25,055 nucleotides of DNA. Origin: JAJTHJ01 sp046316025 (GTDB taxonomy: Bacteria; Pseudomonadota; Gammaproteobacteria; Burkholderiales; Burkholderiaceae_F). Below, one piece after another: positions 1 through 8,040 of this stretch. The notes under the pieces were generated by a model that had not been told where the DNA came from, did not search any database, and saw only the letters and a program-made list of their open reading frames with translations. The stretch's first letter is position 1. Every line of letters begins with the position of its first letter. Where the stretch lies: positions 1-25,055 of the forward strand of contig JBKCXU010000002.1 in the NCBI GenBank assembly GCA_046316025.1. Reading direction: 5' to 3'. The position numbers and the translations under genes were made by a program.

Positions 1-147
1 ATCCCGCCGCTCACTACCGTTCGCACGCCGCGCAGCGAGATCGGTGCCGCCGCTGCCGACATGCTGCTCGCGCTGATGCGCGGCGAGCCGGTGCCGCAGC
101 CGCAGCTCGATCTGGGGTTCAATCTGGTGGTGCGGCAAAGCGCGTGA
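1..147 (+). CDS. LacI-family transcriptional regulator, C-terminal end (partial)
   Basis: The frame is open from the first base and ends in TGA at 145-147. The 48 residues read IPPLTTVRTPRSEIG, then AADMLLALMRGEP, then an end in LGFNLVVRQSA. This is the usual tail of the periplasmic-binding-protein-like effector domain of LacI/GalR repressors: the PPLTTVR strand, a helix with 'IG..AA.MLL.L..G', and a closing 'LVVR.S' strand. The DNA-binding domain lies outside the window, so operator and effector cannot be inferred. cutA starts 13 bases downstream on the same strand and may share its transcript. Confidence 0.75.
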   Translation: MPPLTTVRTPRSEIGAAAADMLLALMRGEPVPQPQLDLGFNLVVRQSA

Positions 148-160
148 GCAGGAGGCAACG

Positions 161-493
161 ATGACCGACGTGCTGCTGGTGCTGACCAACTGCCCCGACG
201 CCGACTGCGCCGGGCGCATCGCTCGCGCGCTGGTGGACGAGGGGCTGGCCGCCTGCGTGAACCGCTGGCCGCCGGTCGAGTCGGTCTACCGCTGGCAGGG
301 CGCGGTCGAGACTGCGACCGAGGTGCCGTTGCTGATCAAGACCAGCGCCGCGCGCTATGCGGAGGTCGAAGCGACGATCCGCAGACTGCATCCGTACGAG
401 GTGCCGGAGATCGTCGCGGTTCCAGCGGTGGCGGGGTTTGCGCCGTATCTGCGGTGGGTGGAGCAGGAGACCGCGGCGGTGGTCAAGGCTTGA
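161..493 (+). CDS. cutA: CutA1 divalent cation tolerance protein
   Basis: The 110-residue protein matches CutA1 in length and motifs: the N-terminal strand VLLVLTNCPD, the helix ARALVDEGLAACVN, the core SVYRWQGAVETATEVPLLIKT and the C-terminal HPYEVPEIVAVP segment followed by YLRWV. CutA1 proteins are small trimeric cytoplasmic proteins with a ferredoxin-like fold, linked historically to copper and divalent cation tolerance; the molecular role is not settled. The start is fixed by a strong AGGAGG at 150-155, five bases before the ATG. It lies 13 bp after the LacI-type gene and faces the convergent aminotransferase gene across a repeat-filled 122-bp gap. Confidence 0.93.
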   Translation: MTDVLLVLTNCPDADCAGRIARALVDEGLAACVNRWPPVESVYRWQGAVETATEVPLLIKTSAARYAEVEATIRRLHPYEVPEIVAVPAVAGFAPYLRWVEQETAAVVKA

Positions 494-503
494 CCGGCTC
501 GCC

Positions 504-627
504 GCCCCCACCCCAACCCGTCCAGTCTCGGCCTTGCAAGGCCTCGCCGCTCCAGCGGCGCGAAGCTGCGCTTCGCGAAACCCCGCTTCCGCCCCCCGCT
601 TCGCAGGGGAGGGGGTCAACCCCTCCC
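504..627. repeat. Degenerate family-A inverted repeat between convergent genes
   Basis: The block opens with GCCCCCACCCCAACCC, as the better copies at 6915 and 15917 do, and later carries CCGCTTCGCAGGGGAGGGG. It contains a 7-bp stem at 545-560 (CGCCGCT/AGCGGCG), a 6-bp stem at 560-576 (GCGAAG/CTTCGC) and an 8-bp stem at 607-627 (GGGAGGGG/CCCCTCCC). The last hairpin overlaps the stop codon of the reverse-strand gene at 616-618. These hairpins could act as a bidirectional transcription stop between cutA and the aminotransferase gene, but there is no U-tract typical of an intrinsic terminator. Confidence 0.6.
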
Positions 628-2019
628 ACGCTCGCGCCGCTCCACCGCCGCTATCGCTTCCTCCAGCACATCCAGCGCCCGCATCATCTCCGCCTCGGTC
701 GTCACCAGCGGCGGGGTCAGCGTCAGTACATTGCCCATCGTCGTCTTGAACGACAAGCCATTCGATAGCGCGTGGTACAGCACCGCTTCGGCAGCATCGT
801 TGGCGGGCGTCTTGGCGTCGCGGTCGGTCACGAGTTCGATGCCGAGCAGAAAGCCGCGCCCGCGTACATCGCCCACCAGCGGGTAGCGGTCGCGCCAGCA
901 GTGCAGGCGTTCGAGCGCCAGCGCACCCACGCGCGCCACGTGCGCGATCAGGTCTTCGTCCTCGATCACCCGCAGCGTCTCCAGCGCGGCGCGGCAGGTA
1001 ACGGGGTTTTTCTCGTGCGTGTAGTGGCCAAAGGCGTAGGCGCCGGCCACGTCGAGTTCCGGCCGCGCGATCACCGCGGCGATCGGCAGCACGCCGCCGC
1101 CCAGCGCCTTGCCCAGCACCAGAATGTCCGGCTCCACCGCGTCGTGATTGCAGGAGAACCACTGCCCGGTCTTGCCCAGCCCGGTCGGGATTTCGTCGAA
1201 GATCAGCAGCGTCCGGTGCGCGTGGCAGGCCTCGCGCACTGCCTGCCAGTAGCCGGGCGGCGGCAGATAGGGCACGGCGCGCGCGGGCTCGGCGATCACC
1301 GCGGCCACATCGCCCTCTCGCTCCAGCACGTAGCGGACCATCGCCGCGCAGGCGAGCTTGCAGCGCGCCAAGTCCGGCTGCCCGCGCGCATCGACCGGGT
1401 GCCCATAGGCGCAGCGATAGCAACCGAAAGGCGCCACGTGCTCGGTGCCGGGCAGCAGCGGCCCGATCGGCCCCGAGCGGAACAGCGATTCGCCGCCCAC
1501 GCTGGACGCGCCCAGCCCCGCGCCGTGAAACGCATCCCAGAACGACAGGGTCTTGAAGCGCCCGGTGGCCGCGCGCGCGAGCTTGATCGCCACCTCCACC
1601 GCGTCCGAGCCGCCGGTGGTGAACAAGACCTTGGACAGGCTGCCGGGCGCAACCTGCGCGAGCTTCTCCGCCAGTTCCACCGCCGGCTCGCAGGTGTACC
1701 GGCGCGGCGCGAAGGACAGCGCATCGAGTTGCGCGCGGATCGCCGCCAGCACGCGCGGGTGCGCGTAGCCCAGGTGGTGCACGTTGTTGCCGTGAAAGTC
1801 CATGTAACGACGGCCGGCGAGGTCTTCGATCCAGATGCCCTCGGCCTTGCGGATGGCGTTGAGGCACGGCGTCGAAACCGACTGATGCAGAAAGGCCGCG
1901 GCATCGCGCGCCAGCAGCGCGCGCGTGGCGTCATCCAGATGCTCGGCCTGCCAGCGGGCGCGGCGCGAGGTGAGGTTGGTGTCGCCTTCGGATTGCGCGG
2001 GGTGTCGGACGGTCGTCAT
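616..2019 (-). CDS. pbfA: PLP-dependent class III aminotransferase-fold enzyme, candidate (R)-1-hydroxy-2-aminoethylphosphonate ammonia-lyase
   Basis: The product is 467 residues with the full fold-type I class III layout: an N-terminal DTNLTSRR...ARW segment, FHGNNVHHLGYAHPRV, SKVLFTTGGSDAVEVAIKLAR (PLP phosphate binding), FDEIPTGLGKTG (PLP aspartate), the catalytic lysine in LGKALGGG, and GHYTHEKNPVT. The 'FHGNNVHH.GY' and 'FAPRRYT' wording resembles, from memory, the PbfA branch, which eliminates ammonia from hydroxylated 2-aminoethylphosphonate. The assignment to the class III family is firm; the substrate is inferred. The start is the ATG at 2017-2019 (MTTVRHPAQ); codons further upstream lack family similarity and overlap the phoX leader. 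The last residues (RERGRG) and the stop codon lie inside a repeat hairpin. The divergent neighbour is a PhoX phosphatase, and a phnCDE-type importer lies 3 kb away; both are consistent with phosphorus scavenging. Confidence 0.72.
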   Translation of the reverse strand: MTTVRHPAQSEGDTNLTSRRARWQAEHLDDATRALLARDAAAFLHQSVSTPCLNAIRKAEGIWIEDLAGRRYMDFHGNNVHHLGYAHPRVLAAIRAQLDALSFAPRRYTCEPAVELAEKLAQVAPGSLSKVLFTTGGSDAVEVAIKLARAATGRFKTLSFWDAFHGAGLGASSVGGESLFRSGPIGPLLPGTEHVAPFGCYRCAYGHPVDARGQPDLARCKLACAAMVRYVLEREGDVAAVIAEPARAVPYLPPPGYWQAVREACHAHRTLLIFDEIPTGLGKTGQWFSCNHDAVEPDILVLGKALGGGVLPIAAVIARPELDVAGAYAFGHYTHEKNPVTCRAALETLRVIEDEDLIAHVARVGALALERLHCWRDRYPLVGDVRGRGFLLGIELVTDRDAKTPANDAAEAVLYHALSNGLSFKTTMGNVLTLTPPLVTTEAEMMRALDVLEEAIAAVERRERGRG

Positions 2020-2097
2020 GGCGGGGGCACGGCAGCAGATGCCGTCGATTGTCTTCCGGCGCAGCCTGCGCTGCATGGACATGGAAAGTTCATCGAC

Positions 2098-2115
2098 CGG
2101 TAACGGCGTCGTAAC
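2098..2115 (+). promoter_or_regulatory. Possible Pho box upstream of phoX
   Basis: Two imperfect 7-bp direct repeats, CGGTAAC and TCGTAAC, are separated by exactly four bases (GGCG). This gives the 11-bp period of PhoB-binding sites (consensus CTGTCAT-N4-CTGTCAT). Each repeat matches CTGTCAC/TTGTCAC at 5 of 7 positions. A weak -10-like GATACG follows at 2129-2134, and the phosphatase ATG is at 2159. The match is modest, so this is a candidate only. Confidence 0.3.
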
Positions 2116-2158
2116 CTTCGCCGGCCACGATACGCGCTTGCCTCGCATGGAGAAGACG

Positions 2159-4264
2159 ATGCCTTTCGACGTGTCCGACGACCGGGTCAGCAACCCGACC
2201 GCCAACCCCACCCTCAACGAGCTGATCGACCGCGCCGTCAGCCGCCGCCGCCTGCTCAAGGGCGGCCTGGGCGCGCTCGCGCTCGCCATGTTCGGCTGCG
2301 GCAGCGACGGCGATTCCGTCGTGGTGTCGACCGCAACGGCCGCCCCCGCGCCGGAGCGCATGCTGGGCTTCACCGCCGTGGCCGCGTCAACGGGCGACGC
2401 CGTGGTGGTGCCGCCCGGCTACGTAGCCGAGCCGTTCCTGCCTTGGGGCGAGCCGCTGACGACGACGGCGCCCGCCTGGGCCGCCGACGCTTCGCAGGGC
2501 TGGCAGGCGCAGGAGCAGCAGGTCGGCGACAACCACGACGGCATGCACTTCTTCGGCTTCAATGCCGCCGGCAACGGCCCCGGCGACCGCAGCGACGAAG
2601 GGCTGCTCGCCATCAACCACGAATACATCAACCCCGAGTACTTCTACGCGCCCGGGCCGGACGCCGCCGACTGGCTCGCCCCCTTTACTTTCGACAAGGT
2701 GCGCAAGGGTCTGGCCGGCCATGGCGTGGCGGTCGTGCACATCAAGCGCGCCGCCAACGGCACCTGGTCGGCGGTGAAAAACTCGCCGTACAACCGCCGC
2801 ATCACCGGCTACACGCCGATGACGCTTGCCGGCCCCGCCGCTGGCGATGCGCAATTGCAGACCGCCGACGACCCCGCCGGCACCAGCGTGCTGGGCACTC
2901 TGAACAACTGCGCCAACGGCTTCACGCCCTGGGGCACCTCTCTCACCTGCGAAGAAAATTTCAACGGCTACTTCGGCTGGAACGGCACGCGCACCGCCAG
3001 CGCGCTGGAAAACCGCTACGGCGTCACCGCCGGTGGCTTCGGCTACCGCTGGCACACGGCCGATGCGCGCTTCGACGTGGCCGCCACGCCCAACGAGCCC
3101 AACCGTTTCGGCTGGGTGGTGGAGATCGATCCTTTCGCACCTGCCGGCACGCCGGTCAAGCACACCGCGCTCGGCCGCTTCAAGCACGAGAACGCCGAAC
3201 TCGTGGTCGCGCCCAACGGGAAAGTCGTCGTCTACATGGGCGACGACGAGCGCAACGAGTACATCTACAAGTTCGTCTCCAGCGGCACCTTCGACCGCGC
3301 CAATCCGCAGGCGCCCGCGCACCGCGACCTGCTGTCGAGCGGCACCTTGTACGTCGCCAAGTTCGAAGCGGGTGCGGCCACCGGCGACAACCTCGGCACC
3401 GGCGTCTGGATTCCGCTCGTCCATGGCCAAAACGGGCTGGACGCGAGCAACGGTTTTGCCAGCCAGGCCGACGTGCTGATCCGCGTGCGCCAGGCGGCCG
3501 ACCGTATCGGCGCGACGATGATGGACCGCCCCGAGTGGATCGCCGCGAACCCGAAGAAGGCGGGCGAGGCCTACATCGCACTCACCAACAACAACCGCCG
3601 CGGCAGCACGCCGCCCAGCAGCAACAAGGCCGACGGCACCACCACCGCGGGCGGCGCCCGCCCGCCGGTGGACGATGCCAACCCACGCGCGGTCAACAAC
3701 TGGGGCCATATCGTGCGCTGGAACGAGGCGGGCGGCGACCCCACCGCCGCCACGTTCACCTGGGACATCTTTCTCATCGCCGGCAACCCGGCGGCCTACA
3801 CCGACGCGCGGCGCGGTTCGGCCAACATCACGGCCGACAACATGTTCAACAGCCCCGACGGGCTGGGGTTCGACAGCTTTGGCCGGCTGTGGATCGAGAC
3901 CGACGGCAGCTTTTCCAACACCGGCGACTTTGCCGGCATGGGCAATAACCAGATGCTGGCGGCCGACCCGGTCACCGGCGAGGTGCGGCGCTTTCTCGTT
4001 GGCCCCTCCGGCTGCGAGATCACGGGCCTGACCTTTACGCCCGACCGCAAGACCATGTTCTGCAACATGCAGCACCCGGGCGAGGTGAGCAACCACCCCA
4101 ACGCCCCGGCCGCGTATCGGGCCCTACCCGCTGCCGAGCGCGACAACTGGATCGCGCGCAACGCCAACGCGTTTTCCAAGTGGCCGGACGGTGCTGCCGC
4201 CGCGCGCCCGCGCTCGGCGGTGGTGGTGGTGCGCAGGGCCGATGGCGGGGTGATCGGCGGTTGA
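2159..4264 (+). CDS. phoX: PhoX-family (DUF839) alkaline phosphatase, Tat-exported
   Basis: The 701-residue protein has the family's N-terminus: SNPTANPTLNELIDRA followed by a twin-arginine motif SRRRLLKGG (about residues 28-36), a hydrophobic stretch and MFGC, which could be a lipobox (Cys about 47). The body contains WGTSLTCEENFNGYFGW, which carries the conserved Cys/Glu region of PhoX, and KHENAELVV, YMGDDERNEYIYKF, NSPDGLGFDSFGRLWIETDG and a C-terminal FTPDRKTMFCNMQHPGE. PhoX enzymes are calcium/iron phosphomonoesterases exported folded through Tat, used to release phosphate under starvation. The start at 2159 is chosen because GGAGAAG lies 3 bases upstream; an in-frame ATG at 2147 would overlap that site. 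It is divergent from the PbfA-like gene (139-bp shared region). Confidence 0.9.
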   Translation: MPFDVSDDRVSNPTANPTLNELIDRAVSRRRLLKGGLGALALAMFGCGSDGDSVVVSTATAAPAPERMLGFTAVAASTGDAVVVPPGYVAEPFLPWGEPLTTTAPAWAADASQGWQAQEQQVGDNHDGMHFFGFNAAGNGPGDRSDEGLLAINHEYINPEYFYAPGPDAADWLAPFTFDKVRKGLAGHGVAVVHIKRAANGTWSAVKNSPYNRRITGYTPMTLAGPAAGDAQLQTADDPAGTSVLGTLNNCANGFTPWGTSLTCEENFNGYFGWNGTRTASALENRYGVTAGGFGYRWHTADARFDVAATPNEPNRFGWVVEIDPFAPAGTPVKHTALGRFKHENAELVVAPNGKVVVYMGDDERNEYIYKFVSSGTFDRANPQAPAHRDLLSSGTLYVAKFEAGAATGDNLGTGVWIPLVHGQNGLDASNGFASQADVLIRVRQAADRIGATMMDRPEWIAANPKKAGEAYIALTNNNRRGSTPPSSNKADGTTTAGGARPPVDDANPRAVNNWGHIVRWNEAGGDPTAATFTWDIFLIAGNPAAYTDARRGSANITADNMFNSPDGLGFDSFGRLWIETDGSFSNTGDFAGMGNNQMLAADPVTGEVRRFLVGPSGCEITGLTFTPDRKTMFCNMQHPGEVSNHPNAPAAYRALPAAERDNWIARNANAFSKWPDGAAAARPRSAVVVVRRADGGVIGG

Positions 4265-4337
4265 ACGCGTCGCGGCGGCAGCGGCGGCGAGGCAAGGCCG
4301 CCGCGCGAGGCGCGCTGGCCTCGTCGCGGCGCCAACC

Positions 4338-4847
4338 TCACCCCGCTGCCACTGGACCTTGCAGCAGCGCCATCTGCACGCCGTCGTAGAAGACGTCGTC
4401 GAAGCGCAGCGCGCAGCGGGTACGCGCTTCGGGGCGAAAGCCGACTTTCTCGTAAAGGCGGATGGCCGCCGCATTGTCGGCGCGCGCTTCGAGCGTGACG
4501 CGGTAGATGCCGTTGCGCAGCGCATGCCCGAGCGTGGCGCGCAAGAGCCCCTCGCCGAGACCTTGCCGCCGGTAGTCCGCATGCACACCCATGCCGAGCG
4601 TGCCGACGTGCCGAAGCGCGTAAGCCCAATGCGCAAACACGTCGCACCACCCCAGCACGCGGCCCGCGGCGACGGTGACGTACTGCGCGGCGTCGGTCTC
4701 GACCGAGCGCTGGACGAACTCCTCCATCTGGGTCAGCGGAAGCGCTTCGACCTGCGCCAGAAAGCGCCGCTCGCGGGCGACGGCGTCCAGGCAGTCACGA
4801 AAGCTCGGCGCATCTTCGATGCGAATCTGGCGAACGGTGATCTGCAT
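4338..4847 (-). CDS. GNAT-family N-acetyltransferase
   Basis: The 169-residue protein has the GNAT fold: strands at MQITVRQIRIEDA, YVTVAAGRVLGWCDVFAHW, then TLGMGVHADYRRQGLGEGLL (residues about 83-102). The last holds the acetyl-CoA motif A (RRQGLG), followed by VTLEARADNAAAIRLYEKVGFRPEAR, the typical C-terminal segment. The substrate is unknown; the general look is that of small-molecule or amino-acid acetyltransferases (RimJ/PhnO-like size). It lies downstream of the phnDCEE-type genes on the same strand with a 155-bp gap, so it may be the last gene of that transcript. PhnO-type GNATs do acetylate aminophosphonates, but nothing in this sequence proves that role. Confidence 0.85.
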   Translation of the reverse strand: MQITVRQIRIEDAPSFRDCLDAVARERRFLAQVEALPLTQMEEFVQRSVETDAAQYVTVAAGRVLGWCDVFAHWAYALRHVGTLGMGVHADYRRQGLGEGLLRATLGHALRNGIYRVTLEARADNAAAIRLYEKVGFRPEARTRCALRFDDVFYDGVQMALLQGPVAAG

Positions 4848-5002
4848 GTGGGCGGGGGCGGGCGCGAGTGCGTCGATGCTTGAGGCATCTTATCCGGCCG
4901 TCCGTCGGCGTCGGCGCGCGGACGGGCCAAAGGCCCTCCCCTGGCGACTCCTGCCGGCGCAGTGGCGCGTGGCGCTCGCCGCCGCGTCACCCGCCCGCCG
5001 CG

Positions 5003-5827
5003 CTACCGCGTCAGCCACCGCCGCGCGCCGTAGCTCGCGGCATCGACCAGCGCCACCATTGCCAGCATCGCCGCGAGGATGGTCGCGGTCTTGCCCATGT
5101 GAAAGAGCCCCATGTGAAAGGCCAACAACTGACCCAGCCCGCCGGCGCCAACCACGCCGAGTACGGCGGCGGCGCGGATGTTGTTTTCCCAGCGGTACAG
5201 CGTGTAGCTCATCAGTTGCGGCACGACCTGCGGCAGCGTGGCGTAGAAAAAGATGCGCACGCCGCCCACACCCTGCGCGCGCAGGGCGAGCGCCGGGCCG
5301 GGCGGGGCGTTTTCGATCGCCTCGGCAAACAGGCGCCCGAGCACGCCGGTGGTGTGCGCGGCCAGCGCGAGCGTGCCGGCAAACGGCCCCAGCCCGGCGG
5401 CGATCAGCAGCAGCGCGGCCCACACCAGCTCGGGGATCGAGCGCAGCGCGTTGAGCAGCAACCGCGTCGGCGTGCGCGCCGGGTTGCGCGCCTGCCCGGT
5501 CATGCGGCTGGCCGGCACGGCGAGCGCCAGTCCGCCGACGGCGGCGAGCAGCGTGCCGAGCGCGGACATCGCCAGCGTCTCCCAGGTGGCTACGAGCACG
5601 CGGCGCAGGAACTCCGGCTGCGTGTCGGGCGGGAAGAACTCGCCGACAAAGCGGCCCATGCTGGCCACCGCCTCGCGCGAGAAAAACTGCTGCCATTGCA
5701 GGTCGAGCGTGGCAAAGCTCGCCACCACCAGCACCAGCACCGCGGCGGTAAACCAGCAGGCCTTGCAGCGCGCATCGAACATGCGCGGCGGCAGCCGGTA
5801 GGGCGGGTTGGCGGCGGGTGGTGTCAT
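5003..5827 (-). CDS. phnE: Phosphonate/oxyanion ABC transporter permease PhnE, second copy
   Basis: The 274-residue protein has about six hydrophobic segments, beginning with FTAAVLVLVVASFATL after a short cytoplasmic tail. It carries the permease signature RIFFYATLPQVVPQLMSYTLYRWENNIRAAAVLGVVGAGGLGQLL, which contains the EAA-like loop seen in PhnE/PtxC proteins. The start at 5827 (MTPPAANPPYR) is chosen because the frame upstream reads through a REP repeat (VVPAQAGTQ-like filler). It pairs with the other permease at 6000-6836, with PhnC and with PhnD to form a complete importer. The 172-bp gap to the upstream permease holds a REP hairpin, so relative expression may be tuned by that element. 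Confidence 0.92.
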   Translation of the reverse strand: MTPPAANPPYRLPPRMFDARCKACWFTAAVLVLVVASFATLDLQWQQFFSREAVASMGRFVGEFFPPDTQPEFLRRVLVATWETLAMSALGTLLAAVGGLALAVPASRMTGQARNPARTPTRLLLNALRSIPELVWAALLLIAAGLGPFAGTLALAAHTTGVLGRLFAEAIENAPPGPALALRAQGVGGVRIFFYATLPQVVPQLMSYTLYRWENNIRAAAVLGVVGAGGLGQLLAFHMGLFHMGKTATILAAMLAMVALVDAASYGARRWLTR

Positions 5828-5866
5828 GGCGTCGGGCCGCTGGCGCGACGAGCGCCGCTCGAACTT

Positions 5867-5939
5867 GTCGTTCCCGCGCAAGCGGGAACCCAGCAGGCGC
5901 AGCACCGGAGACTGGGTTCCCGCTTGCGCGGGAACGACG
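5867..5939. repeat. REP/BIME-type inverted repeat (family B)
   Basis: Two head-to-head hairpins: GTCGTTCCCGCGCAAGCGGGAACCC on the left and GGGTTCCCGCTTGCGCGGGAACGAC on the right, so the unit as a whole is also an inverted repeat. It sits between the two permease genes. Four more copies of the same core occur at 7956, 11204, 19458 and 22895. Confidence 0.9.
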
Positions 5940-5999
5940 TGAGACGGGCGCAGTGCCGTGCGCCACATGCCTTGAGAGTCGAGGGGCTGCGCATCGCCT

Positions 6000-6836
6000 T
6001 CACCCCAGCGCCCGCCGTAGCCCGGCGCTGACGCGGTCGGCCAGCGCCACCAGCAGCACGAACACGGCGAGCATCGTCAGCACCTCGCCGCCGTTGAACA
6101 TCTTCATCGAGTTGTCCAGTTGCTGCCCCAGCCCGCCGGCGCCGACGAAGCCCAACACCACCGAGCTGCGGATCGCGCATTCCCAGCGGTAGACGGTGTA
6201 GCTCGACAGTTCCGCCGCGTTCTGCGGCAGCAGGCCGTAGAAAAACGCCTGCAAGCGCGAGCTGCCGTTGCGCAGCAGGGTTTCGGTCGGTTGCGCCTCG
6301 CCGCTTTCGAGAATCTCGCCGTACACCTTGCCGAGCATGCCGCCGTAGGTCAGCGCGATGGCGAGCACGCCGGCCGTGGGCCCCAGCCCGACCACGCGCA
6401 CGAAGACCAGCGCCCACACCAGCTCCGGCACGCTGCGCAGCACGATCAGCAGCCAGCGCAGCAGTTGCCGCAGCCAGAACGGCCCGCGCGCCATGCGGCC
6501 GGACAGCGCCGAGATCGACAGCGCGCGCGTGGACAGCAGCGTGAGCGGGATGGCGAGCGCCAGCGCCAGCGTCATGCCGGCGGTGGCGATGGCCACCGTG
6601 CGCCAGGCTTCGCGCACCACCATCGCCAGGAACTCGGCGCTGTGCGCGGGCGGCAGAAAGCTTGCCAGGAACTGCCCGGTGACCTTGAGGTTGCGCGCCT
6701 CGACGAGCGTCCACGGCTTGAACTCGGTGGCCACCAAGAGCGGCCACAGCAGCACCAGCGCCGCGCCGGCCCAGAACACGCGCCGCGTCCAGGCCGGGTC
6801 GCGCTGCGGCGGGGCGAGGCGGGCGGTGGCGCTCAT
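6000..6836 (-). CDS. phnE: Phosphonate/oxyanion ABC transporter permease PhnE, first copy
   Basis: The 278-residue protein starts MSATARLAPPQRD, has a first membrane segment VFWAGAALVLLWPLLVATEF, then a periplasmic loop with FLASFLPPAHSAEF. The permease core contains LRSVPELVWALVFVRVVGLGPTAGVLA and FFYGLLPQNAAELSSYTVYRWECAIRSSVVLGFVGAGGLGQQL, the conserved PhnE cytoplasmic loop. It would form the membrane channel with the second permease. The ATG at 6834-6836 has no strong ribosome site, and the upstream 251 bp hold a long inverted repeat. The two permeases are related but clearly diverged, so this is the two-subunit arrangement rather than a recent duplication. Confidence 0.93.
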   Translation of the reverse strand: MSATARLAPPQRDPAWTRRVFWAGAALVLLWPLLVATEFKPWTLVEARNLKVTGQFLASFLPPAHSAEFLAMVVREAWRTVAIATAGMTLALALAIPLTLLSTRALSISALSGRMARGPFWLRQLLRWLLIVLRSVPELVWALVFVRVVGLGPTAGVLAIALTYGGMLGKVYGEILESGEAQPTETLLRNGSSRLQAFFYGLLPQNAAELSSYTVYRWECAIRSSVVLGFVGAGGLGQQLDNSMKMFNGGEVLTMLAVFVLLVALADRVSAGLRRALG

Positions 6837-6914
6837 GGGTGGGTTGTGGCGTGCGGCGGGAGAGAGCCTGCGTGTGGCGCGTTATGCGAGAGCATCCCGA
6901 CGTTCAGCCGCGCG

Positions 6915-6997
6915 GCCCCCACCCCAACCCTCCCCCGCTTCGCAGGGGAGGGAGAAAACTCCCTCCCCCGCCCGCGGGGGAGGGCTGGGGTGGGGGC
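6915..6997. repeat. Family-A long inverted repeat
   Basis: The left arm GCCCCCACCCCAACCCTCCC (from 6915) pairs with the right arm ending GGGCTGGGGTGGGGGC (to 6997). An inner hairpin CCCGCTTCGCAGGGG and the sequence GGAGAAAACTCC mark the centre. It lies in the gap between phnC and the first phnE. The same unit recurs nearly intact at 15917-16000. Confidence 0.9.
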
Positions 6998-7087
6998 GTG
7001 GACGCTGGCCCGGAGTGCGAGGGTGCGCACAGCCGCCGGGTCAGCGAGACTGCCGCATGCGGATTCGGCGCGCGCATCAAGGCCGCC

Positions 7088-7918
7088 CTACCGACAATGC
7101 ATCACCGCCGGCGCGGCAGCCGCCGGCGCGGGTTCCTCGGCGGGCGGGGCGCCGGCGAGTTCGTGCTCGTGCTGCGCGTACAGCCGCTCCAGCCGCTCGC
7201 GCGTGACCTGCGCGGCGGGCAGGTCGAAGGCGAGCGCGCCGTCGCGCAGGCCGACGATGCGGGGAAAGTGCGCCAGCGCCATGTCCACCTGATGCAGGGT
7301 GGCAACCAGCGTCGTGCCGCGCGTGCGCGCCTCGCCGACCAGAGTGCCGATCGCCTGCCGCGCGCGCGTCGGGTCGAGCGCGGACAGCGGCTCATCGACC
7401 AGCCACAACCGCGCCGGCGCCAGCAGCGCGCGGGCGAGACCTACGCGCTGGCGCTCGCCGCCGGAGAGGCGATCGACGCGCTCGAACAGCTTGTCGCCCA
7501 GGCCAAAGCGGTCGAGCGCCTCGTACGCAGCGGGGATGTCGCTCGGGTAGGCGAGCGAACGCAGGCTCGCCCACAGCCCGAGCGCGGGCAGACGGCCGGC
7601 CAGCACCGCGGTCACCGTGCGCTGGCGCGGTGGCAGCGGCGGCACCTGCGGCGCGAGGAAGAGCCGCCCGCGCAGCCGCTGCAATTCGCGCCGCGGCAGC
7701 CGCCACGGCTCCGCGCCGCCGACGCGCAGCGTGCCCGCGGCTGGTGGCAGCGCGCAGGCGAGCAGATGCAGCAGGGTCGTCTTGCCGGCGCCGGAGGGGC
7801 CGATGATCGCCACCTGCTCGCCTTCGGCGACGGCGAGGTCGAGCGGCCGCAGCGCCGGCGGCGCGCCGGCGCGCGCTGCGGGGTGGCGGGCGGTGATCTG
7901 GGTGAGGTCGAGGCGCAT
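7088..7918 (-). CDS. phnC: Phosphonate/oxyanion ABC transporter ATP-binding protein PhnC
   Basis: The 276-residue ATPase contains Walker A GPSGAGKTTLL, a Q-loop region LFLAPQVPPLPPRQRTVTAVLAGRL (PhnC-type), the ABC signature LSGGERQRVGLARALL, Walker B LWLVDEPLSALD and the switch histidine in LVATLHQVDMALAHFPRIVGLRDG. It would energise import through the two PhnE permeases. The start is MRLDLTQITARHP at 7918; further upstream the frame is REP-derived. The C-terminus is extended by about 35 alanine/proline-rich residues (GAPPAEEPAPAAAAP), a low-complexity tail with no assigned role. Confidence 0.93.
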   Translation of the reverse strand: MRLDLTQITARHPAARAGAPPALRPLDLAVAEGEQVAIIGPSGAGKTTLLHLLACALPPAAGTLRVGGAEPWRLPRRELQRLRGRLFLAPQVPPLPPRQRTVTAVLAGRLPALGLWASLRSLAYPSDIPAAYEALDRFGLGDKLFERVDRLSGGERQRVGLARALLAPARLWLVDEPLSALDPTRARQAIGTLVGEARTRGTTLVATLHQVDMALAHFPRIVGLRDGALAFDLPAAQVTRERLERLYAQHEHELAGAPPAEEPAPAAAAPAVMHCR

Positions 7919-7955
7919 CGAAGTGCGTGGTGCGGCGCCGCGGGTCGGGTCGATC

Positions 7956-8029
7956 GTCGTTCCCGCTGAAGCGGGAACCCAGCGGCGCCGCGAACGACGC
8001 TGGATGCCCGCTTGCGCGGGCATGACGAC
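7956..8029. repeat. REP/BIME-type inverted repeat (family B)
   Basis: The unit opens with GTCGTTCCCGCTGAAGCGGG and closes with GCCCGCTTGCGCGGGCATGAC. The right hairpin has compensating changes (GCCCGC/GCGGGC instead of TTCCCGC/GCGGGAA), so pairing is kept while sequence drifts. It lies between phnD and phnC. Confidence 0.88.
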
Positions 8030-8040
8030 CGAATCGGCGC

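Noticed and set aside
119..1867. Long reverse-strand open frame antisense to the first kilobase and a half
   Set aside because: The translation is Arg/Gly/Ala-rich filler in a frame shifted from the PbfA-like gene. It has no family motifs and exists because high GC suppresses stop codons.
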